DNA of 64,000 bases, taken from NCBI RefSeq assembly GCF_029852145.1, contig NC_079969.1:12494465-12558464 (forward strand), in the 5' to 3' direction. The stretch is from Microplitis mediator. Its lineage: Eukaryota > Arthropoda > Insecta > Hymenoptera > Braconidae. Positions 33,901 to 45,900 of the stretch are shown here, in pieces (position 1 is the first letter of the stretch; each line of letters begins with the position of its first letter). A model generated the notes under the pieces. It did no database searches. It saw only the letters and a program-made list of their open reading frames with translations, and was not told where the DNA came from. The translations under genes were made by a program, and so were the position numbers.

Positions 33901-36900
33901 TTATGATTTCGCAAAAACCGTGGCTCAAAAAATTATTTTGCTGGAAGATCTTTAAACTAGAGATTTCAAGCTTCAATTTGCTTTTTTTATTTTTTCGATA
34001 CGATCATTTTTTACGAAAACTACCGTACATGTTACGCGCGCAAGTGCGCGCGTGTCGTTTTTTATATATTTATTTTAATGTATATTTTCGTGTCGTTTGT
34101 ATATATTTTTTAGTTTGCCTTCACATATATTTCATCTAAATTTTACTATAGGAATTTTGCTGTAGGATACAGCCTTCCAAAAATCACTAAAAAATTTATA
34201 AAATTTTCTTGTTCCTTAAATTTTTTGGATAGGTATATTTGCATGTAAATAGTGCACTATTCAATTTATTACGAAAAAACTATTTCAGCTATTGTTATTT
34301 AGACTTCATGTTATGAATGTTTAATGCTGCTTAATATAATTAAAAATGTAACAGTTTAATAATTAATATATTATCAGAAATCTACTTCCATTTCCCCTGA
34401 TTAAAAAAATGTATTTGGCAGGATTAAAAGGGATTAAAATTTTAATACTTTCAAATCCTAATAAATACTGTAAATCCTGCATCAAAATTCACGATTAATC
34501 ATATTAAATACTTTTTAATACTAAAATAATCGAAACCAGTAGAAGGATTTGAAAGGATTCAACTAGCATTTAAAATTTCTAATGCTATCGAATACTTTTT
34601 AATCCTGAAATAATGTTTCCATTTCAATATTTTTTCAGGATATAAAAGGATTCAACTAGAATTTAAAATTTTTGATGCTATCAAATACTTTTTAATCCTG
34701 AAATAATTTTTTTATTTAATTATCTTTTTAGGATATAAAAGGATTTAATCAGTATTCAAAATTTTTCTTCTGTTAAATACTTTTTGATCCTGAAGTAATA
34801 TTTTTATTTCATTATCTTTTTAGGATATAAAAGGATTCAGCTAGCATTTAAAATTTTTGATGCTATCGAATACTTTTAATCATGAAATAATTTCATGATC
34901 CCCAAACTGGTTTTCACATCTTCAGCATTCATCACTGCACCTTTTGCTTTCCAATACTTGACAATACACTTGATGAATAGATTCTGGACAGCCTTCAGTC
35001 TTTCAACGTGTACCGCATAATACGGTAACTAGATCACCATGCCATATTCCAGTATAGGTCTAACTAACGTCATATACAGTTGTCGTAAGGTTTACAACTG
35101 CTTGAAATTTTTTTCCAGCCTTATTATACAACCTAATACACTTTTCGCTCTAGTTATCACATTATCCACTTGACTTATAAAGTTTAATTTATTCAACTTC
35201 GAATTTAGTTCAAGGAAAATTAGGAAAACGATTGATCCTAAAGTCCACACCTGCAACTTCCCACTAATTTCATACTGAAGCTCTCAAAATTGCAGTTATT
35301 ATGTTTTTGAGCTCTTCGAGCTCAAAGGTCTGATAGAAGTTTAATAAAAGACTATTTTTTGAATATTCAAGCCGCCATAAGTTTTGAAGGAATGAGCTGA
35401 TTTTCACGCGATTGGCGGGATTCGACGCAGTTTTTTAAGCCGCACAAAGAATTTTCAAATTTGAATTGATCGAGCTAGGAATTTCGGAGTAATTCCAAAA
35501 AAAACTTTTCGGCTTTCTTTCGATAACGATAACTTACAAACAAACACACACACACAGACGGACAGACAGACAGACACCATCGTGGGAATAGTCAGGGAAG
35601 CTTCCTAGGACCTCAAAACATCGAGACCTGATGAAAACTCTATTTTCCAAAAACGAAATAAAAACAATAACCTCGATTTTTAAAAATTTTTAATTTTCTC
35701 AGCCGGAAGTTAAAAAGTTTCCATCTCTAATAAGTATTTTTAATCGTGATTTTATGAAATAAAAAAGTATTTGAGCACAGGAAAAAAAATTCTATGTAAT
35801 TAGATATAATTATATATAATTATATGAAACTCTATATAATTTTATATAAATTTGTATAACTATATATGATTATATCTAATTTTTAAAAAAATTTTATTTT
35901 TAATTGTATATAGAAATATATAATTATTAGGGTGGTCGTTAAAAATTAAATTTTATTCTCTGGCGCCCTATAAAAAGCTTCTTTCTAGTGAAAAAATACC
36001 TGGGGAATTTGGTTTTTTCGTTTTAAGTAAAAATAACACGTGCCTTAGGACGATCAAAGTTCATTTTTTGATACAATCACGGTTTTTTTTTAAATATCTC
36101 ATGAAATATGCAGATTAGAGGAAAAAACCAGAGAAACAATTTTGTAGGAAATTAAATTTTTGACGAATAAGGTCATATTCATTTTTTTTTATAAAACGTG
36201 TATTTATGAAGATATTTAAAAACAACTTTTTTATATCTTATCAATTGGGCATTTTAAGAATAACGAATGATGATAAGAACGTTTTTTCTTATAAATATAG
36301 ACAAGTTCGTAACTCGTAACATATCGATTATTTATGCTTGTTACAGTTTCTATATATTTGGAAAAATGTTATTTTCAAAATTTGTAATCCTTAAAACGCT
36401 CAATTTATAAGATCTAAAAAAGTTTTTTAAAAATATCTTCATAAATACACATTTTATTAAAGAAATGAACATGACCTTTTTTGTCAAGAATTTAATTTCC
36501 TACAAAATTGGTTCTGTGGTTTTTCCCCCTGATCTGCATATTTCATGAGATATTTAAAAAAAAACCGCGATTGTATCGAAAAATGAACTTTGATCGTCCT
36601 TCGGCACGTGTCCTTTTTATTTAAAACGAAAAAACTAAATTCCTCACGTATTTTTTCACTAAAAAAAAAGCTTTCTATGGAGTGCCAGAGAAAATTTAAT
36701 TTTTAAAGACCACCCTAATAATTATAAATAAATATATATAATTATATAAATTCATATATAGTCTTAGATAACATTATATATATTTATATATAATTATATA
36801 AATCTTTCTAATTTAATAAATATAAAAATATCTATAATCATATATTTAAATATGTAATTTTATATAAATATATATAATTCTATTATTTTATATATAATAA

Positions 36901-39900
36901 TACATACTTATACATTCTGTCTGAAATTTTTTATACAATTTTATATAATTATATAAAATTTTATATAATTGAGTTTTAAGAAATTCTATCTAATGGGAAT
37001 TTTTGAGTGAATATTAAGCTGTGCGGGTGGAATCATAACATTTTTTCATATAATTTAGATATGATCGAATAATGTAAGATATTATTCGGAATAACTGATT
37101 TTACAATGATTTATAAAATTTTATAAAGTTTAAAAAATTTTTGGATTTACCGCATTCAGAAATGTTAGAAAGTATACAAACTTTTTTCAAATTTCTTAGA
37201 AATACATTAACAAGACCAAAAACAGGATGACAGAAAAAAAATTTTGAAGTTTCAACAAAGAATTAAGTTATCAAAAACTGAGACATAAAAATTAAAAAAA
37301 TTTAAGTTAAGTTTATAAAAATTTCAACTTCTGATTTTTTTTAATTTACCAAAAGAAGTCATTATCGCCCTGATATTAGTGGGTATACCGCTAATGGTCT
37401 CTTGACTCTATGAACAATAATATAATTTACTACAATGCTAATAACAGAATCAATCATTTATTGATGTCTTTAATTTTCTCAAGTTCATTTGAATTCAAAT
37501 TAATACAATTAACACCTCTTGTCAAGTGTGTAATACAGCACTGTGGATAACACCTCAGACTTCAGACTAGCAGGACCCGGGTTCAAGACCATGAGTCGGT
37601 GAAATTATTTTTTTTAACTTCCCGCTAAGAAAATTGTAAATTTTCAAAAATTCGGGAAGTTATTGGTTTCGGTCCGATTTACGAAAATCGAATTTCCATC
37701 AGATGTCGACGTTTCGAGGTCCTAGGAAGCTATCCTGACTAATTTCACGATGATGTCCGAGTGTATGTATGTGTGTACGTACGTACGTATGTATGTATGT
37801 AAATATTCATAACTCTTGAACGGATGAACCGATTTTGATCGTTGAGGTGTCATTCGACGCGGCTTGTTAATGTCTTGAAGCCGTAAAAATTTGAACTTAA
37901 TCGGTAGGGTGCGTTCAGAGATATTTCAAAAATAAAATTTTTTCGAAAATGTTTTATTTGGATAACTTTTAATTTGCTCGATGGATTTATTCCAAAATCT
38001 AATCAGCTCTAAAATTCTATAAGCCGCGGCGAATGCCACCTTAACCATCAAAATCGGTTCATTCGTTCAAGAGAAACCGTTGACGAAAGAATTAAAAAAA
38101 AAATTTTTTTTTGGTTTTTTCGAAATTTCTCAAAAACGACTGGATAAATCGATTTCAAAATTTGATCAGCTTTAGAACTTGATAAAACACGTCGATTGCC
38201 GCCTCAACCATCAAAATCGGTTAATTCGTTCGCGAGATATCGTGTGAGAAAGAAATGCTAAAAAATGGTTTTTACAAAACAATGGCATACAAAAGTATTT
38301 GCGAGCTCGAAGAGCTCGAAAATGTATTCACAATAATGTTTTCGAGCTCAACGAGCTCGAAAACAGCGGGAAGTTTTGGGGCTGGCCCGCAGGGTCAACT
38401 GACAGACCGATTTTTTTTTTAGTCATGACAATTATTGTATATATTACTTTATAAAGTTACATATAATTATATAAAATTATATATAACTATATAAAATTAG
38501 ATCAAACCAAGACTCATATCTCCTTTTATTTAAGCATTTATATAAAATTTTATATAATTATATATTAAATTTTTTTTCCCGGGTATATATACTATATAGA
38601 GTGTTTCGAATTTCCAATTATCTTAAATCTTTTTACATCTTATTTCTAGAATGAAAAATTACTGAATAGTATTCAAAATTTTGAGTCGCCTTATATTATT
38701 ATGAATCATATTTTTAGGATTTAGAAGTATTTGAAAGTATTCGAAATTTTCAATCATCTTAAATCCTGTTAAATCATATTTTTAGGATTAAATAGTATTT
38801 AAAAGTATTTAACAGTTTAAATCAATTCAAATCCTGTTAAATCATGTTTTCAGGATTAAATAGTATTTAACAGAATTAAAAAATTTGAATCATGCCCTAA
38901 CGGACCCAAATTACGGTAAACCCACCGTAAATTACGGTAATCCACCGTAAAGTACCGATTTACCGTAAATTACGGTGAATTTACCGTAATTAACGGTGGA
39001 TTTAACGTAATTTACGGTAAATCTACTCGAATTTTACGGTATTTTACGGTAGATTTACGGTAAAAATTCCGTGAATTTACGGTAACTCAGGTCTGCTAGG
39101 GTGTTAAATCCTTCTGAATCATATTTTCAGGATTCGATAGCATTCATAAGGATATAAATTTGTTTAATCCTGTCAAATACTTTTTTTTAATCAGGGTCGG
39201 CTGCCGAATGGCCTTTTTTGTATCGAAAAAGTTAACAAAAAAATGTTACTATTTTTTTTGCGATGTAAAAAGGCAGATTTTTTTCAACATATATCACCAC
39301 TAATGTGCAGCAAAAAGTCAACTTTTTTATATTTCAAAAAGATAACTTTTTGGTAACAATTTGTCAACATTTTGGTAACTTATTGATAACATTTTGTAAC
39401 GTTTTGTTGACAAACAGCAATTAGTTTTTTGATACCTGAAAAATAACAAATTGTCAACTTTTTTATTTTGACACATCATATTCAGAATGCTATCTTTGTG
39501 TTAACAAAATAAATATTTTTATGTTGACTTAATGAACTCGCCTCCAGTGGTGTAGGAGAATATAATTATAAGAATTCCTGTATCCCCACTTCTGCTCAGC
39601 AATCGACCGCCGTAACTCACATTTCTCCTACTTTACACGTGTGTGTACATGATTATTTTCATGATCGCGTTGTGAGTCCGCCCGATTGATAAATCCGTAC
39701 ATAGTTTTATGTCTATAGTCACATAACTTAAAAATTGTGATAAATAATTCCCGTGTGTGAATTTTTAAATATTAAAAATTTATTGGTAAGTACCTCAACA
39801 ATTTAAATTATTATGAATGAATGTGCGTAAACAATCTCAATTACGAAGTTTATTTTAATTTGGTTGTATTTATCAAATTTATTTAATAATATCCTGCAAT

Positions 39901-42900
39901 TTTTATAATCATACATCTTTCACTAAATAATAGATCTTGTGATTAAGCATCAGCAAATTGTTATAATTCAAAGAAATTGTCAACGACATTAAATAAATAA
40001 TATAACTTAACCTTAAATTTATGTTATTCATGAATATTATTGAATTGTTTTTTTTTGTTTCTTCAGTCATGGGTGATCCTCAAAATTTATCATTGACACG
40101 AAAAAGAAAATCATGTAAGGATTTATCGATTGACACCAAAAAATCCATGATATCTACACATGCAGCTGAAAATAAAGAGATTTCAAAGCAAGAAAACATC
40201 AACAACGCTAAAAGACATCAACCTAGCTATACATTTAAACAGAAGCTATCAATTTTAAAAAAATTAGAAACTGAGCCTCTTCATACTATTTTGAAAAAAT
40301 TTAATTTAAATGACCGGACACTGAGACGGTGGAGAAAAAAACGACATGAAATTGAAGCTTTGAGCAAAAAGGAAAACATTTCTGATCATAAAAAAAATCG
40401 ACCGCCTGGAAATCAAGATTTAGAGGATGCCTTATACATTTGGTTTTCACAAGCACGAACTGGGGGAGTCCCAATTTCCGGTCCAATTTTAAAAAAAAAA
40501 GCTATTGAAATTAACGAAGAGTTGGGTGGTGACAAGTCTTTCAGAGCGAGTGATGGTTGGTTAGATAACTGGAAACGTCGAAAGGATATCAGATCTTTAA
40601 GGATTACTGGGGAAAAGGGATCTACTGATTTTGATGCTGGAAATGACTATGCTAATAAACTGAAAACAATCGTAGCAAGCAAAACATTAACTAGAACTCA
40701 AGTGTTTAACTTCAGTGAAACCAGCTTGCTGTATAAAATGTTACCTTCAATGACTTTAGCTTCCAGTCATGAGAGTCAAGCTGCTGGTTTTAAAGTTGAC
40801 AAAGAACGTGTTACAATTGCTGCTTGCTGCAATGCTGATGGATCGTACAAGCTGCCTTTATTAGTAGTTGGTAAGTTTGCTAAGCCCCGATACTTGAAAG
40901 ATTTATCAAGTGCAAATTTACCTGTTTTATATAAGTCTCAAAAAAATGCCTTGATAGATGTCAACATTTTTACTGAATGGTTTAAAGAAATTTTTGTTCC
41001 TCGTGTACGCACCTTTTTGATCGAAAGAGGTCTTCATCCAAGAGCGATATTGATTGTTGACGATTGTAAAAATCATACCTACTTAAAAGATGGTGACATA
41101 GAAGTCACTTTTTTGTCAGCTAATGAAATGTCAATAGTTAATCCCTTAGATCAAGAAATTTTGGAATACTTGAAGAGACACTACAAGTTAAATTTAATTA
41201 ATAAAATTCTTGAAGCACAAAAAAATCAAATTTCGTCGGTTCAGTTTGTGAAAAATATCAACGTCAAAGATGCAATATTTTGGATAGATGAATCGTGGCA
41301 GAAGATTACTAAAAATACAATTTACAGATATTGGAATAAAATTTGGTATGCAAAAAAAAGATGTGTAGCTGTACAGACAGATCATGATCCCGCAGCATTG
41401 ACATTATTGGACTCTGTGGAGGTGTCAAATGATGAAAATTTAATAATAGGACGAATCCTTTCGGAGTTGGTAAAAGTTAATGGTTACAAAAATATTGAAA
41501 AAAGTAGAGTCTATGATTGGATTTGTGATGACAACGATCTTGGTGAAGTGTGACAGTAAAGTTAACTATATGAATATTTTAAGTTTAAATAAATGATGAA
41601 ATATTCTATTGCAAATATAAGTTATTGACTATAAATTAATTGATTTAGTTTAGTAATTAAAATTTTTATTTGGTGGGACACTTTTTTATATGCATATTTA
41701 ATCAGAAGTATTATGTAGAATGTACATAGTATTGTTTCAGTAAGTAAAGACTTGACGACGTTAGATATTGTTACCCAATTAAAAATACACGGGACGAAAA
41801 CTCTTGTTCGCTTTGCAATCCTGATCCTACTCTTAAGCCTTTGACCTCTGATAACTTTTCATTAATTATCAGTTCATATGACTTAATTTATAATTAATTA
41901 TTATAATAATTTGTATCCTATGGGTATTATAGCAATAATATTTATGAAATATGTTATTAAAATTTGTATTTTTTATTTTATTAAAAGAATAAAACGTATT
42001 ATTAAAAAGAATTAACATTTAATTCGTCTCACCATTGTTTTGGTCTCATATTAAGAGAGTGAAATGAATTTATTTCGTAGAGGGGGATGTCTTCAATAAA
42101 ATATAAGTCGACAGACACATACCGAGTGAACTCATAACGCGACTCGACTGTGTTATAATGCAGACAACGAATTTTATCATACTAGCATTATAATTTTCGT
42201 ATATATACTATATATACTTGTTATATAAATACACTGGTCACAAAAATTAAGGGATATAAAAAAAATTCCAAATTTTTGAGTGATTTTCAACATGTTGTAA
42301 CTCGGTAAAAAATGGTCGTAGAATAAGAATAAAAAAAGCAAATTGTAGCCTCAAGTTTCTAGTTTTCAGATATGGACCTTTAATTTTTGTATCATGCACG
42401 GTTCCGGAGTAATCCTAAGAAAACCAACGCAAAAAAAATTTCCAAATTTTTGCTCGTCTTTAAAAATGTCTATGGGCTTCAATAAAATTTTTTTGATTAT
42501 TTGACCTTATGACTCTTTTAGAAAATTCTATGCCCTTTAATTTTCCGCCCTCTAAAAGTCTCTACGACGATTTGGCGCCGAGTTATCATTGATAAATGGA
42601 AAAAAGTCCATTTTGGCTTTGACAATCAATAACTCGGGACCTGTTAGTTGTACAGAGAATGGAAGTACACGGAGAAAAAAGTATAGTAAAAATTACAATA
42701 CTATAGTAAAATTTACTAACAGATATGAAAAAATACATTCTGTATTTTAATTATTACAAAACATTTAGTAAAATTTACTAGTTGGCAATGATTACATAAG
42801 AAGATATTAAAAATTACTCTTTGCATAATGTATTTTTTGCTAACACGATTATATTTTTTGCTATCTGTATACTAAATTTTACTGTAAGTAGCCTAACGGT

Positions 42901-45900
42901 TTTGAATCACCCTGGAAACATCCTGGAATCACGGTGGATCCACGGTGGATTTTTTCATTTTATCACCGTGATTCTACGAATACACCGTGGAATCATGGTG
43001 GGTACACCGTGTAACCATCGTGGAAACACCGTGTAACCACCGTGGAATCAGGGTCATAAAATGGCACAAACCCACCGTGTAACCACCCTGGATCCACCGT
43101 GATTCCACCGTGTTTCCACTCCCAGGGTGTTTCTAGGCTGTATCCAGGCTGATTCAAAACCGCCAGGGAATTTATTAATAAATATAAATTTGAGAAAGTA
43201 AATTCTCTAATACAATATAAGATTTGTTACTAAACAAAGATATTAAAAATTACTATACGCAATGTATTTTTTGCTAACACGATTATATTTTTATTCAACT
43301 CATGCGCGCTATTCACGTTTTATCATGCCTAAAATGCGAACCCTAAATGTTTGTGTCGTTTATATGATAAACAACTCTGGTGTAAAGTATGAAATAAATT
43401 ATTTTTAACAATATTTGTGCATTATATATATGCATATATATCGACATATATGTATATTATTTATCGTTTATAAAAAAAATCATAAACATATATTGTTTTG
43501 AAATGTCTTATTCAGATATAACTTACGTTACCCACGTGTTTTACGACCCCGAGACACAAAAAAAAATATCCGATTTTAATTACAAAGACAATCCGAAATT
43601 CTCTTTTGGCAGGTAATTCATAATTCGATAATAATTTAACTTAGTTTATTTTTATATTTAATGATTTTAGCATTAAATTTAATTGTTTTTTATTTTATTT
43701 TTTTCTTAGATAAGAGCATTTCTTTATAAATTTTTAATGTAGCTAAAAGCAGATATCTTGATGGGAGTGACGCCGTACCCATCATTACTAGTGTAAATGA
43801 CTACCAGTATGAAACTACTTCTCAAGTATTTGAAGTTCAAGCAAATAGTGACTCTAATTCTTCATTAAATCTTCCTAATTCTGAAAATGATGCTAGCTCT
43901 GGTGGAATTGATATAGTAGATGACAATTTACACCAGACAGCTACATCTGAATATCAAACTGTTGACCCTACATTGAATTTTCTTCATTTTAAAAATAATA
44001 CCAGTTCTAATGAAATGGGCATTATTGATAGCAATTCAAACCAGACGATAACAACAGGATATGAAACTAGTGACCCTGCATTGAATTTTACTTTTGAAAA
44101 TGATACCACTTTTGATGAAATCGGTATCATTGATGAAAATTCAAACCAGACAACATCATCAGGATATGGAACTTGTAAAGACTCATTAGATGATATTTTT
44201 TCTGACGAGGTTGTACTTGAAGCTGGTGGCATCATTGATGAAAGTGACAGCAGTGACTCCGAAAAAGTTGACGAGTGGATAAATAAAATTAAGCAAAGAC
44301 AAATGTCGATAAAAAAATCGTCAAAAACTATTAATCAACCATCGAATTCTACACCTGTCTCAGTAAAAAAATTCGTTTGGGGATATGATATTACAAATGC
44401 ATTAGTTGAAAGCTACAGTTATCATCATGATTGGTACGGGAATCCGCTGCTACGTAAAATCTTATGGGAAAACATAACAAATGACTTAGTAAGTCAAAAG
44501 TTTGATGTAACTGCAGAAATGTGTGAATCAAAATGGAAAAGCCTTTTAGTAACGTATAAAGGATGTAAAGATGGTACTGGTCGTGGCCCTACGCGTTTCA
44601 AATTCTTTGAGGCAATCGATGAGATAGAAGGCCACAGGCCAATTAATTCAAAATCATTTACAATTAGTGCTACTAAGTTAAAAAATAAATCTGTTGAAAC
44701 TAAAAATGTTATTGAGCCCTTAAAAAAAAATCAAAAAACTATAAGTGACTCTGAAAAAAATAAAAAAGAAAAAACAAAATATAAACGTAAACGATCTGCA
44801 GACAATTAAATCTCAGACGATAACTGGAAGGAAAAAAAGTTAAAATTAGAACAAGAAAAACTTGAATTTAACAAAGAAAAGTTAGTTCTCTATAAAAAGT
44901 ATATTGAGTCGAAACTTAACTAATTTTTTTATCATCATTGTTTTTTCAAGTATGTATAATGCTTTTATTTATCATTACTAGTTAATGATAATTCATCGTT
45001 TTTAATAACTATTATATTTATTTACAGAGTAAAAAAAAAGTGATCTCCAGTTACCTGGTCTTATTATTTAAATCGTAAAGTAAAATTTCTACTGATAAAT
45101 AAAGTCAATAGTTAATAAGTAAAAGTTTAATGTTTATAACCATTAAGAAGTTGTTAAGATGTATTCTTAATACTTATTTATTAATATAAGTCTATTTCAA
45201 AGTAGTTAATTTCAAATATTAATAGTTTGATAGAAGTCTAATTTTAAATGATTCATGAGATTTAATTAATATTCGAATTTCTTATGATATTAGTTTTTGA
45301 AAACAAGTAAATGATTATAAGTAATCTTAAATAAAAATAAACTTTATTTTAACATAAATTAATGACATTTGTTTATAATAAAGTTTATTTTCACTTAAAA
45401 TAACTTATAATCATTTACTTGTTTTTGAAAACTAGTATTATAAGAAATTCGAGTGTCAATTGAATCTGATCAACAATTTAAAATTAGAAGCCTTGGAAAA
45501 GCAGACTTAATTCTTTCAAGATTTATAAAAAATGAACTTTGTTTTATTGTAAATTGATAACATTAGTTTATAATAAAGTTTATTTTTTACAAATCTTGAA
45601 AGAATTAAGTCTGTTTTTCCAAGGCTTCTCAGAAAAAAAAAATCTTTACTTTTTATAATAAATTTTTGATATTCCAATAAATATTTTTAAATTTAAGATC
45701 ATAAATTATCTGTTCAAAAAATAATAGTAGAAATAAATTGTTAATTCTTTATGTTTTTCTAGATTCCAATTTATTTATTTATACATTGTCATCATTCCTA
45801 GGGAACATTCGATTGAAAATCATTTACCGCCGATCTCCAACGTTCAAATGTGCATTATTTTCATAATCACTGTCATTATCATCATCGTTATCTTTATCAC

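Larger units (their letters stand above)
35782..38586. mobile_element. TATATAATTA word element with CCCGGG right end
   Basis: The right end AAATTTTTTTTCCCGGG with TA outside; the left end ACAGGAAAAAAAATT near 35776 is a weaker inverse. The interior is TATATAATTATATAAA words (35800-35928, 36718-36980, 38440-38580), split by the hairpin MITE at 35930 and the dispersed repeat at 37612. Confidence 0.55.
34395..39196. mobile_element. CCCTGATTAAAAAAA-ended element, outer shell of a nested stack
   Basis: CCCTGATTAAAAAAAT at 34395 and TTTTTTTAATCAGGG at 39182-39196. The shell (34395-34900, 38590-38890, 39102-39196) is built of AATACTTTTTAATCCTG, GGATATAAAAGGATT and AAATCCTGTTAAATC words. Inside are, in order, a LINE fragment, a dispersed-repeat copy, a TATATAATTA element holding a hairpin MITE and another dispersed repeat, and an ACGGTAA element. 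Confidence 0.6.

Noticed and set aside
40021..40068. Upstream in-frame ATG of the jerky-like gene
   Set aside because: It adds a hydrophobic leader read across a T-rich splice acceptor; ATG 40069 right after the acceptor fits better.
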